NCBI GenBank assembly: GCA_007922195.1
Contig: ML682008.1
Span: forward strand, 11,000,851 to 11,064,850
Direction: 5' to 3'
DNA length: 64,000 bases
Source of the DNA: Podocnemis expansa
Taxonomy: Eukaryota > Chordata > Testudines > Podocnemididae
Shown here in pieces: positions 22,041-32,248 of the stretch (its first letter is position 1; every line of letters starts with the position of its first letter). Under the pieces are notes generated by a model. That model did no database searches. It saw nothing but the letters and a program-made list of their open reading frames with translations, and was not told the origin of the DNA. The translations under genes were made by a program, and so were the position numbers.

Positions 22041-24104
22041 ATTTTTTATTGCAAAATACAGGAACCCCAGGAAACTGGACTTGCTCTCTTCCCAATGGGC
22101 CCCTTTTAGGTCTCTCAAGCAAAACACTGGCATGAGGATCAAGTATGGCCTCCCCAGAGGCTCTACCCCTTTCCACTCATGAATCCAAATGACATTTGTG
22201 TTTCTTCTTCTCCTTATCCATGCCAAAGTCAACAGTAGGCATCACTGGGAATACCTGTTGTAGAGGTAACCGCAAGCAAAGGTAGCTGGGCCTAAAGGTC
22301 CCCTACCCTGCTCTCTAGTTTTGGCAGTGCCTGTGATGTATCCATGGCTTTCCATACACCACCTGAGGAGATGTGCAGTAAGAGGAGGCAACTGCACCCA
22401 GACTACTGAACTGAGCGGGGGAATCTGCACTCTGCTCACAGAGCTGGCCAACCTCCCCAGTAAGACACTTAATGAGAGGGTGAAGCAGGAGACACCAGTG
22501 CTTCATCTTGCCTTTCCTTCTCTCACCTTGGCTCGCTCCCTGAAGCCTGCAAAGGCAGCCACCAGCACCAGTACCTCACAGGAGAAGAAGCAGAACTGGA
22601 GGGAAAATCTCCCCAAAAGACAAATGCAGCCCTCAGAGATGGTGCCAGGAACTGGACGGACACATTGAGCTGGATTGTTACATCAGAATTATGAAATCAA
22701 AGTTTAAAATTTCCGTCAGAAAGGATCTGCAGCATGGCTGAACCCCAGTCTACTGGAGAGGCAGACACACAGAAGGGAAGTGTTGAGGGCAAGAGAGGCA
22801 TTCTCCTACTGCCAGGGCTGGTGGTAACTCTAAGATGCAAACAGTTGACACACATACCCATTGTAACAGATCTATGGAGAACAGAATAATTCCAAAACCA
22901 TTAAAACTGAATTACAGATACACTGCCTAAAGTCACTAAAAGACGATCAGTGATAAATACCTTGACAGACAAATTACTTTAGGAAGTAAAAATGATGGTA
23001 TGAGGTACTGAATTAAAACAGTGGAGGCAGCAGAAAGAAGTAGTACACATATATTTTTTGTATAGAAGTTAGACAACTGTTCAGAACTAATACTGTAAGG
23101 CAACACTATTCTCCACTATCTCAAAAGAGGAATGGATAAGTTGGATTTATTAGTCTCCTTTTGTTCAGAAATATCATGGATCAGATATTAAGCTCCAATG
23201 ATTTCTATGCCAGTTTACACCAAGGGAGGACCTGCACCAACATAGGCTCTTCTTTTAAAACCCTGAGAGAGGATACTGTGACTACGGAAAATGTTAACTC
23301 TGGACTCGGATTCTTTTTCTCTATATATTCCTCTCTCACTGATATACAATAAGGGGCTAGGATCTGGTGACGTTCAAAACACACTAAAAATTCCCTGTTT
23401 TTCTGAGATTTTTCTAGGAGAAATTTAAAGACTATGGACAAGAGGAAGAATTGATGAGAGGTGATCTTCTAGGAGGCTAGGAAGGTCTTTTTCACTGGCA
23501 GTCTGTTCTTTGTAATTAGAATATACATGTTGTATTGTAAGTGTTTGTAATGGGCCTAACCCATTGGCTAGGGACAACTGGAAAAAACTGGAAGGCAATA
23601 AATATTCCAAGTACACATTTACACATGGTAAATCTTTATGCATTATGAGAAAGCAGGAAATGTTAACAAAAGAAAGGAAGCATGTAAACTTTCATCAGAG
23701 GCTATTGAAATTCTCACAGCAACTCTAGGATCATTAATGGAAGGTTTTATGTTCTAGTAGGTAACACAGAGTTGTTTCCTGTCCTACTTATGTAACTAAC
23801 AAACAGCCATGACAGTTCTGGAGCTCAGTGCTAAAGTACAATAAATAAAAGGTAAACATTTTAACAGAACTAAAGTGATATGATAAGTGATACGTAAATA
23901 ATGACAGTATTTCAACAACATAGCATTTAAAATTCAGATTGAGGAAATACATGGTCAAATAAAGAAATTCACATGGCATCCTGACAATGTCTGATCCCTG
24001 TTTAACTTGGTGAATCCACTTCAATAGGTGGTGAAATAAATTAGGGTATTGTTTTCACTATTTTAATCATGAGTGTCTCAGGAGTATGACATATTTGGAT
24101 TCCT
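22041..24104. other. unassigned noncoding sequence
   Basis: No gene recognised. Frame 22321-22668 plus (115 codons) has no recognisable domain. Confidence 0.35.
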
Positions 24105-24109
24105 CTTAT

Positions 24110-24333
24110 GGCTGGTCGACATAGTGAACTAATGTACACCACCGGGAAGTGATTTCATAGCACCTTAATGTGTTATATATTATTTGGTTCATGGAGGACC
24201 TGCTGGTGCTCAGTAAGGAATTTTTAGTGTACATCAACGAAGTCCACATGGACCAGGTAGTGCTCAACCTGCTCATGCACTTTAGAAATCACAGCTCTAG
24301 TGAGCATTGCTAGTCCGTGTAGACAAGACCTTT
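24110..24333. mobile_element. small MITE with GTCTACAC-type ends
   Basis: Left end GGCTGGTCGACATAGTGAA and right end GTCCGTGTAGACAAGACC are related inverted repeats (right, reversed: GGTCTTGTCTACACGGAC). No coding capacity; it lies just upstream of a CR1. No clear target duplication. Confidence 0.45.
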
Positions 24334-24335
24334 GG

Positions 24336-25990
24336 TTATTTAGTGTGTTTCAAAGGTGGTCAAGTATGCCAGCAACAAGAGGAGGATCAGGAATGGTGTA
24401 GGTCCCTTACCGAATGGGGGAGGTATCCTTGTGGTGGATGACGCAGAAAAGGCTGAAGTACCCAATGCTTTTTTTACTTCAGTCTTTACAGGCAGGGTCA
24501 GCTCCCAGGCTGCTACACTCAGTAACACAGAAAGGAGAGAAAGACAGCGGCCCACGGTGATAGAAGGTCAGGCTAGGGACTACTTAAAGAAGTTAGATGT
24601 GCACAAGTCCATGATGCCGGATGAACTGCATCCGAGCGTGCTGAGGGAGTTGGCTGACATGATTGCAGAGCCGCTGGCCATTATCTTTGAAAACTCACAG
24701 TGAATGGGGGAGATCCCACAGGATAGGAACAGTCAGCATGGATTCACCAAGGGCAAATTGTGTCTGACCAACCTCATCGCCTTCTATGATGAGATGACTG
24801 GACTTGCGGATGCAGAAATAGCTGTTGACGTGATATACTTCGACTTTAGCAAGGCTTTTGATACGGTTTCCCACAGCATTCTCATCAGCAAGTTAAGGAA
24901 GTTTGGGTTGGATGAGTGGACCGTAAGGTGGATAGAAAACTAGCTAGATCAACATGCTCTGTGGATAGGAATCAATGGCCCAATATCTAGTTGGCAACCA
25001 GTAATGAATGGAGTGCCCCAGGGGTTGGTCCTGGGGCCCATTCTGTTCAACATCTTCATTAACGATCTTGATGATAGGCTAGATTGCATGCTCAGTAAGT
25101 TTGCAGATGACACCAAGCTGGGGTGAATGGTGGACACGCTGGAGGGCAGGGATAGGATTCAGGAAGACTTAAACAAATTGGAGCAATGGGCCAAAAGAAG
25201 TCACATGTGGTTCAACAAGTACAAGTGCAAAATCCTGCACTTAGGACAGAAAAACCCCATGCACTGTTACAGGCTGGGGACCAATCAGCTAAGCAGCAGT
25301 ACTGTAAAAAAGGACATTAGGGTTATGATGGATGGGAAGCTGGATATGAGGCAACAGTGTGCTCTTGCTGCCATATAGGCTAATGGCATATTTGGCTGTA
25401 TCAATAGGAGCGCTGCCAGCAGATCAAGGGATGTGATTATTTCCCTCTATTCGGCACTGGTAAGGCTAATTCTGGAATACTGTGTCCAGTTTTGGGCTCC
25501 CACTACAAAAAAGATGTGGACAAATTAGAAAGAGTACAGTGGAGGGCAAGAAAAATGATTAGGGGGCTGGGGCACATGACTTATGAGGAGAAACTGAAGG
25601 ACCTAGGCTTATTTAGCCTGCAGAAGAGAAGACTGAGGGAGGATTTGATAGCAACCTTCAACTACTTGAAGGGGTGCTCCAGAAAGAAGGGAGCTAGGCT
25701 GTTCTCAGTAGTAACAGAGGACAGAACAAGGAGCAATGGCTTCAAGTTGAAGCTGGGGAAGTCGAGGTTGGATATTAGGAAAAACTTTCTCACTAGGAGA
25801 GTTGTGAAGCATTGGAAGGGGTTCCCTAGGGAGGTGGTGGAATCTCCATCTCTGGAGGTATTTAAGGTCTGGTTAGACAATACCCTGGCTGGGATGGTTT
25901 AGTGAGAGTGGTCCTGCTTTTAGCAGGGGGTTGGACTGGATGACCTCATGAGGTCCCTTTCAACCCTATGATTCTATGATATGATTCTCT
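24336..25990 (+). mobile_element. CR1 LINE, longest copy in the window
   Basis: 5'-truncated CR1 on the plus strand, running from the middle of ORF2 to the 3' tail (GGACTGGATGACCTCATGAG, CAACCCTATGATTCTATGAT). It spans the reverse transcriptase region described separately and the 3' noncoding end. It is about 1.65 kb, against 4-5 kb for a full CR1. Confidence 0.95.
24356..25902 (+). pseudogene. CR1 ORF2 reverse transcriptase, broken
   Basis: Known role: ORF2 reverse-transcribes CR1 RNA at the insertion site. Seen: one frame carries in order LKKLDVHKS...ELHPSVLRELA, QHGFTKGKLCLTNL, the catalytic motif [28 protein letters not shown], and the catalytic box FADD (25100-25111). That frame is cut by stops at 24701-24703, 24941-24943, 25124-25126 and 25376-25378. 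A deletion around 24700-24725 removes the codons between FENS and QHGF. One base is missing near 25490 (one C short compared with the copy at 6.84 kb). This shifts the rest into another frame (25492-25902) that ends [17 protein letters not shown]... . It is a dead copy, without the N-terminal endonuclease. Confidence 0.9.
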
Positions 25991-26544
25991 GTGCTAACAT
26001 TCTGCTATTAATAAAGCAAGATAAAAGGAAAGAGATAAATATCTACAATTTATTTTGAAGACAAAGTCCAATAATAAGAGAAAGATAGGATCTGCTATAC
26101 CAAATCAGTCCATTTGTTTATTTTGTCTGCTATGCTATGGGTGTCCAATGCACATTACTTTAGAGGAAAGTACAAAGACAAAAAAGGAAACCACCATAAG
26201 GAAACAACCTGCCCAAAGCCAGTCAGTGGTTAGCTTATCCCCTGAAGTATAAGGGTTTATATCATGTGAAATATGTGTATTTTTATCCTATGGTATCTAA
26301 CATAACTAACTATTTTCAGCATCCTTAAATTCCCACTTAATCCTGCTAAACGTTGGTCTCACTGATTATCCTGTAACAATGAGTTCCACAGATAAATTAC
26401 ATTGTGTGGAAATCTGTCCTGGTATCAATTTGAAATATATAGATCTGACCTATCAAATGTATGTAAATATTTATATTAAAAATAAATGTATGAGAATTGT
26501 ATGTATGGTTTAATTTTCTTTTCTCCAGTACATGCTGCTTGTCT
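25991..26544. other. unassigned AT-rich sequence
   Basis: Nothing recognised. Confidence 0.35.
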
Positions 26545-27239
26545 CTTTAGTTTTGCCAGAAACTCAACTGCCCCTTGGATCAGTCCCAATGATTCTAGCC
26601 AATGGCTTGCCTACTGATGATGCCTCCAGTTCTGCCCTTTGATTCTGCTCGAACCAATTGGCCAATCACTAGCTTGCACTATCTGTTCCTCAGTGTGTTA
26701 CAGTTTAATCAGCCCACTAACAAATAGGATGGACTTTGCCCCACAACATGGGACCCCTCTCCAGAACAGCCCCAAAACAAGCTCTCTTAGGCAGTGTTGG
26801 CATCCTGCAGAAATGGCATACTCACGTTGCCATGCTATGTGACCAGAATGCAGCATTCCAGACCCAAGTACAAACCCAGGCAGCATCTTCTGTCCCCTTC
26901 AACTCACACAACCACTGTCTGTAAGCCCAAGCTGGCCCTATCCAATAAATTTGAAGTAGATCCTGCCATATTTTATAGGATCCTCAACCGGCGTCTCCAG
27001 TTCTTGTTGGGGCCACAGTCTTACTCCACGGAACAATCCCAAGTGGGCATCCTCAATCCTGAAGTGGGCATCCTCAATTTTGAAGGCTTCAGCCTCTTCT
27101 TGAACTCTGAGAGCTTTGGATGGATAGTGGAAGTCATTGTTTATGGCCCTAGTTGAGAACATACCACAGAAGCTGCTCTCCACACCGTCCAGCAGGATGT
27201 CAGGTTCATCACCAAAAATGCACCAGCCCCAAACTCAGA

Positions 27240-27875
27240 AAAACAACAGTGCTTCTCCAGATTAAAAATTTCATCTACAACAAGACATTATTTCATTACA
27301 GGAATCACCTTTGCATTCCCAAGGGTGCCTTCAGGTGCTACAGCTGTGGCATGACTCACCCATGGCAGTCCATTTTGGTCAATTTAAAACCTGGACCCTA
27401 ATTGCTATGCACTTCTGGTGACCAACCTTGTGAAGTGATGTTAAAAACTGTGTTAGGTCAAATGGCTTCTGTGCCTGTATGGAGAAACCTTCAGGGAACA
27501 CACCAAGAGTTCAGAGAACATCTACTTGCTCCTAAAAATATATATAAGTATTACGCCAATCAAAAGCAACAGTTAGCCCTGAACCTTGCAGTGGAGAATA
27601 AGGTTTGGCTTTCAACTCAAAAACTGAAAACAGCCCATTCTTCAGCCAAACTTGACTATAAGACTCAACTAATACCTAAATCTTTTCAACTTACTGAGTA
27701 AGTACACTGGACAATGGTTTTCAAGCTTCAACTCACAGAGTCCCTCAAGGTACACCCCCCTTTCATGTTTCTCTCCTTAAACCATTTGTTGATAACCCCT
27801 TCCCCAACTGAACAGACCCATCTCCACCCCCAGTAATTGTCTACAGGAAGGAGGAATGTGAAGTCCATCAGCTCC
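27240..27875 (+). pseudogene. Ty3/gypsy integrase without catalytic core, plus C-terminal extension
   Basis: Known role: integrase inserts retrotransposon cDNA. Seen: 27270-27418 encodes the N-terminal zinc-binding region (YRNHLCIPKGAFR, then in another frame LQLWHDSPMAVHFGQFKTW with both His of HHCC). A further frame around 27450-27510 gives CVRS...CAC, the position of the Cys pair. The sequence then passes directly, near 27520, to the C-terminal domain (APKNIYKYYANQKQQ..., VENKVWLSTQKLKT, SAKLDYK). After a stop it continues with PSLKVHPPFHVSLLKPF, the link to the chromodomain-like end of sushi-type elements. The roughly 150-residue DDE catalytic core is missing, and there are at least three frame changes. 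Confidence 0.75.
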
Positions 27876-27925
27876 CCCACTCCTCATGCCTCAGACAATC
27901 TCCAAAATAAACACTAAGTCTAGTG

Positions 27926-28067
27926 TTACTTTTAAAGACTAACAAATATATTTATTGCATGAGTTTTCTCTCCCATGAAAGCTCATGTGATGAATTTGTT
28001 AGTCTTTAAAAATGCTACCAGACTTCTTGTTCTTTGCTGAACTAGACTAACATGGCTACCCCTCTGC
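27926..28067. repeat. PLE 3'-tail fold-back fragment in the Ty3 remnant
   Basis: Antisense arm (TTTTAAAGACTAACAAATAT, TTATTGCATGAG) and sense arm (CTCCCATGAAAGCTCATG, TTGTTAGTCTTTAAAAATGC, CTAGACTAACATGGCTACCC) meet near 27970. Confidence 0.8.
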
Positions 28068-28654
28068 ATCTTGAAAGAATCTCTAATAGCTGATAAACTA
28101 TAAGGGAAACAGAGCAGAACAGAGGTCCTGAGAATAAGAAGAAAATGTTCACTCTCCAGATCATTTTCAGGAATTTCAGCAAAGATACTCTGACAAGCCA
28201 AAACTGAGGTCCCTGGAAGGAGCCCTGGAGCAAAGAGGTACTGTCAGAAACTCAGCTGCCTCTGGGCTTGGTTGCCTAGAAACACCATAAACTTTACCAG
28301 GCCCAATTTACCCTCACTAAGGGACTGTACTCCACCCTTTCTCAACCCCTTGCCAGCCAATCCAGCCCTAGTTTTTGCCTACCTCTGAGATCCTGATTTC
28401 TAATTTATAGTTCTGATCACTGGCTTCTTGACTCACCACAATTACAGCTCTCCTGTTGTATTCTTTTCAGGTGCCTGGCTCCTCAAGTTTCCCATCATTG
28501 GCTTTGTCTACTGACCACATGTCCTTCTCTACCCTCCGATTATGCTTCGGCCACCAGGCAAGACTGCTGCTCTTTTCCCTTGGGTTGCTCCACCTACACC
28601 TCAGCTTCAAAAATGCAGTGAGTTCTGTGCAGGAGGGCCTTTCCAGCTATGCAG

Positions 28655-28745
28655 ACCAGCAGTAAGCTCTTTGAGGTAGGAATCATTTTTCCTCTATATG
28701 TATACAGTGCCTAGTATATATGGAACACTATATTAATGCAAAGGA
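28655..28745 (+). repeat. ancient repeat of the 'GTGCCTA' type
   Basis: TAAGCTCTTTGAGGTAGGAA, TATACAGTGCCTAGTATATA, then AACACTATATTAATGCAA. This is the same pattern as at 9590 and 48290. Confidence 0.5.
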
Positions 28746-28860
28746 AAAACATCACCTGACAAATCTGGCTCATTTTGGCACCCCAACTTCAATATAATCC
28801 ATTTCTACATAGTATCTTAGACACTGTAAGGGACTATGAGAGGTCAACAAGTCCAGTCAC

Positions 28861-29350
28861 CAATGTTCCCTGTAAGCTGCACTGGCGCACTGCAGCGCAG
28901 CCCGCCGCAGCCGCCAGCACGCAGAAGGCTGCTGGCAGCGCACTGCTGGCAGCCAGAGTACCTCAATAGAGCTCCTGTGGAGCAGGGAGTTTTGAAAACT
29001 CCCACCCAGAGACGCTCTAACGGAGCATGCCCAGAAAATCTGGGCATGCTCCGTAGAGCTTCTCTGGCCCAGGAGTTAGGGCTGGCCCTGCTGCTCGAGT
29101 CCAGCCCCAAGGTAAGTTTGTGGGGGCTGCTGCCGGGAGCAGGGAGGAGTGGGAGCAGGGGGCGATGTCAGGAGCGGGGGGACTGCTGCCGGTAGCGGGG
29201 GGCTGTTGGGAGCGGGGGGAGGCGAGTGGGAGCGGGGGGATGCCGCCGAGAGCAGGGGGGAGCTGTGCAGCGGCCCCCATGGGGGGGAGGGGGGAGCGCA
29301 GTGAGCAACAGGTGTTGCTCAGCTGCCCTCTCCCCTTAGAGGGAACATTG
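28861..29350. mobile_element. hAT-type element, perfect 8-bp duplication, GC-rich core
   Basis: Termini CAATGTTCCCTGTAA and TTAGAGGGAACATTG are inverted repeats. The octamer CCAGTCAC flanks exactly (28853-28860 and 29351-29358). The interior holds a 15-bp perfect hairpin (29021-29053) and a G-rich tandem of GGGAGC/GGGGGGA units (29105-29300). The open frames inside are compositional. No transposase. Confidence 0.9.
29021..29053. repeat. 15-bp perfect hairpin in the hAT element
   Basis: CGGAGCATGCCCAGA (29021-29035), a 3-base AAA loop, and the exact reverse complement (29039-29053). Confidence 0.95.
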
Positions 29351-29830
29351 CCAGTCACCTACACTCTTGGCAAGACCAAATGCCCTCTTAAACTATCTTT
29401 AACAGATGATTGTCTAAACTACTCTTAAACACTTCCAATGATAGAACCACAACTTGCCTAGGCAACTTATTCCAATGGTTTATCACCCTGAACGTTAGGA
29501 ATTTTTTCCTAATGTCCAACCTAAACCTCCCTCGTTGCAATTTAAAACCATTGCTTCTTCTCGTATCATCAGCAGTTAAGGAGAACAGTTTTTCTCCCTC
29601 CTCCTTGTTACAACATCTTAGGCGCTTGAAAACTGCTTTCACGTCCCCTCTCAGTCTCCTCTTTTCTAGACTAAACAAACCGAGCTCTTTCAATCTTCCC
29701 TCATAAGTCAAGTGTTCCAGACCTCTAATCATTTCTGTTGCTATTATTTGGACTTTGTCCACATCCTTCCTGAAATGAGGCACCCAGAACTGGACACAAT
29801 ACTCCAGTTGAGGCCAAATCAGGAATACAT

Positions 29831-30204
29831 GTGAGTTCTGGTTTCGGTAATGCTGCACAGTGCAGCCTGCCTTACAGAAGGAGGCAACATTCTGGTGACA
29901 GAAAGAGGGATTCAAAGGGGATTAAGCCTCTCCTGCAAACCTGTAAGAATGAATCACATGGATCTGTATTGACCTTGAACCTCCTTCCATGAGTCCCAAG
30001 TCTGACACCATCTATAGCTGAGCTACCTAATGACCGTGTGTTTGGACCCAGAATTAAAATGATGGCAGCTGAAGTTCTTGGTATCTATTTCACTGGAAGA
30101 GACAATCTGTAAAAGGCGATCAGTGGCAATGCTGTCTACTCTTTCCTTATCAACTTCATATAAATAAGCCTACCATCATTCAGTTTTGGGATCTGGATCT
30201 CAGA
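29831..30204. other. unassigned noncoding sequence
   Basis: No feature recognised between the CR1 and the start of the PLE. Confidence 0.35.
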
Positions 30205-32248
30205 AGCAGTGCTTTAATTTACAGAGGCTCTCATCATTTAGATTATGACCAGGAGGCTTATAAACAACTCTCCAACACAACCTTCTACAGACCACTTTCC
30301 TCTGACTCCACTGAGGAATACCAAAAGGAATTACAACGCCTACTCAAGAAACTCCCTCAGACAGCACAAGAACGTATAGAGACAGAACCACCACCAGAAC
30401 CACGGTCAGGGATGTTCTATCTACTACCCAAAATCCATAAAAAAAGGAAACCCTGGATGCCCCATCATCTCAGACATTGGCACTCTTACTGCCGGCCTAT
30501 CTGGCTATGTGGACTCCCTCCTCAGACGTTATGTTATCAACATCCCCAGCTATCTTCAAGACACCACAGACTTCCTGAGGAAAATACAGTCCATTGGAGA
30601 ACTTCCTGAAAACACCATTCTGGCCACTATGGATGTAGAAGCTCTTTACACCAACATCCCACACAAGGATGGATTACAAGCTATTAGAAGAACCATCCCA
30701 GATGATGACACAGCGCAGCTCGTGACTGAACTTTGCAACTTTGTACTCACCCACAACCACTTCAGATTTGAGGATCATTTATATCTCCAAATCAGTGGCA
30801 CTGCTGTGGGTAACCGCATGTTCCCACAATACGTCAGCATCTTTATGGGTGACGTAGAACAACGTTTCCTCAAGTCTCATCCCAAGACACCTCTTCTCTA
30901 CCTGTGCTACATTGATGATATCTTTATCATCTGGACACATGGCAGGGATGCTCTTGAAGATTTTCACAGAGATTTCAATAATTTCCACGACACCATCAAA
31001 TTGAGCCTGGAACACTCCACACAGGAGATCCACTTTCTTGACACTACAGTACAAATCAGGGATAGACACATCACCACCACCCTGTACTGAAATCCTACTG
31101 ATTGGTATAGTTACCTAGATCCTTCAAGCTTCCATCCTAAACACACCACACGATCCACTGTCTACAGCCAAGCCCTAAGATATAACCGCATCTGCTCTGA
31201 TCCCTCAGACAGAGACAGACATCTTGAGGATCTCTATCAAGCATTCTTGAAACTACAGTACCCAGCTGGGGAAGTAAGAAAACAAATTGACAGAGCTAGA
31301 TGGGTTCCCCGAAGTCATCTACTACAGGAGAGACCCAAGAAAGAAAGGAACAGAACACCACTAGTCACCACATACAATCCTCAAGTCAGACCTCTGCAAA
31401 AGATCATTAAGGACCTACAGCCTATTCTAAAAGATGATCCCTCTCTCTCTCAAGCATTAAGAGACAGACCACTCCTTGCTTATAGGCAGCCTCCTAATCT
31501 TAAACAGATACTCACCAGCAACTACAGATCTAACAACAGGAACATTGAAGCATGCACACACCCCTGCAACAAACCACGCTGCCAAGTCTGCCCACATATA
31601 TGCACAACAGACACCATCATAGGTCCTAATCAAGCCTGCTACTCCATCAAAGGCTCATTTACCTGCTCATCTACTAACGTGGTCTATGCCATCATGTGCA
31701 AGAAATGCCCCAACACCTTATATATTGGACAACAAGGACGATCGCTCCGTAAGAGACTGAATGAGCAAAGAGCTGATATCAGAAATCAAAGAACAAGGAA
31801 ACCAGTTGCTGAGCACTTCCATCTTCCTAATCACTCAATGATGGATTTGTTAACGACTGTCGTTAGAGATGTACCTGGGACATCAAGACTTCAGAGAGAA
31901 ACAGCTGAACTCGAATTAATATGCAAGCTAAATTCTGTGAAAGCAGGACTTAATCAAGACTATGGGTTCTTTTCCCATTACAAAGGGTAATTTGACTTCA
32001 GGCTTCCCATGGTTTGAGCCTGTAAACTGCTCTGATTTGCTGTTACTTTATGACCTGATCCTATGTTTTACACCCCCTTGCATTTAGTTTCATTCCTTTC
32101 TGTAAGTTCACCCATCTTCGAAGCATCTGAGGAAGTGGGATCTTCTCCCACGAAAGCTCATGCAAAAAATAAATCTGTTAGTCTTAAAGTGCCACACAAC
32201 TCCTTGTTGTTTTTTTTACTGGACTAGACTAACACGGCTATCCCTTTT
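30205..32248 (+). mobile_element. Penelope-like element with RT and GIY-YIG, 5'-truncated
   Basis: Known: PLEs are retroelements with a single protein joining a telomerase-like reverse transcriptase to a GIY-YIG endonuclease. Seen: the coding part runs from about 30205 to 31990, followed by a 3' untranslated tail of about 260 bp. The tail ends ...AAAGCTCATGCAAAAAATAA, GTTAGTCTTAAAGTGCCACA, CTAGACTAACACGGCTATCC. At least ten dispersed fragments in this window match that tail. The 5' part of the protein and any 5' terminal repeat are missing. Confidence 0.92.
30230..31990 (+). pseudogene. PLE polyprotein (RT + GIY-YIG endonuclease), two lesions
   Basis: Order: 30230-30440 encodes the region before the RT fingers, ending at the PLE motif FYLLPKIHKK. 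A frame change at the A7 run at 30439-30445 then moves the RT into another frame (from before 30509 to 31087). This carries SLLRRYVINIPSYLQDT, ATMDVEALYTNIPH, a GTAVGNRM block, and the catalytic box YIDD (30908-30919). A TGA stop at 31088-31090 interrupts the same frame, which then continues open to 31990. The latter part has a Cys cluster (CTHPCNKPRCQVCPH), then the GIY-YIG domain: VVYAI (31679-31693), LYIG (31718-31729) and LRKRL, ending near NQDYGFFSHYKG. The TGA sits where related copies suggest an Arg codon, consistent with CpG decay (inference). With only two disabling changes in about 590 codons, this is a fairly recent copy. Confidence 0.92.

Larger units (their letters stand above)
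26545..28480 (+). mobile_element. Ty3/gypsy-type LTR retrotransposon remnant
   Basis: Anchored by the integrase and chromodomain-like coding pieces at 27240-27875. Possible LTR starts share CAGAAACTCA(A/G)CTGCC at about 26558 and 28248, but similarity fades after about 25 bases, so LTRs are tentative. The stretch 26640-27200 between them is unassigned and may be decayed coding sequence. A PLE tail (27926-28067) was inserted later. Confidence 0.55.
28805..29830 (-). mobile_element. CR1 LINE fragment split by a hAT element
   Basis: Minus-strand CR1 in two pieces, 28805-28860 (3' end) and 29351-about 29830. The minus frame 29388-29915 stays open for 175 codons. It encodes the ORF2 C-terminus: [80 protein letters not shown]. 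It differs clearly from the CR1 at 2.6-3.2 kb, so it is another subfamily. Sequence beyond about 29830 is not recognisably CR1. Confidence 0.88.

Noticed and set aside
30412..31990. PLE reverse transcriptase as telomerase or a host endonuclease gene
   Set aside because: Fusion of RT to GIY-YIG, the repetitive tail and the disabling changes mark a PLE.
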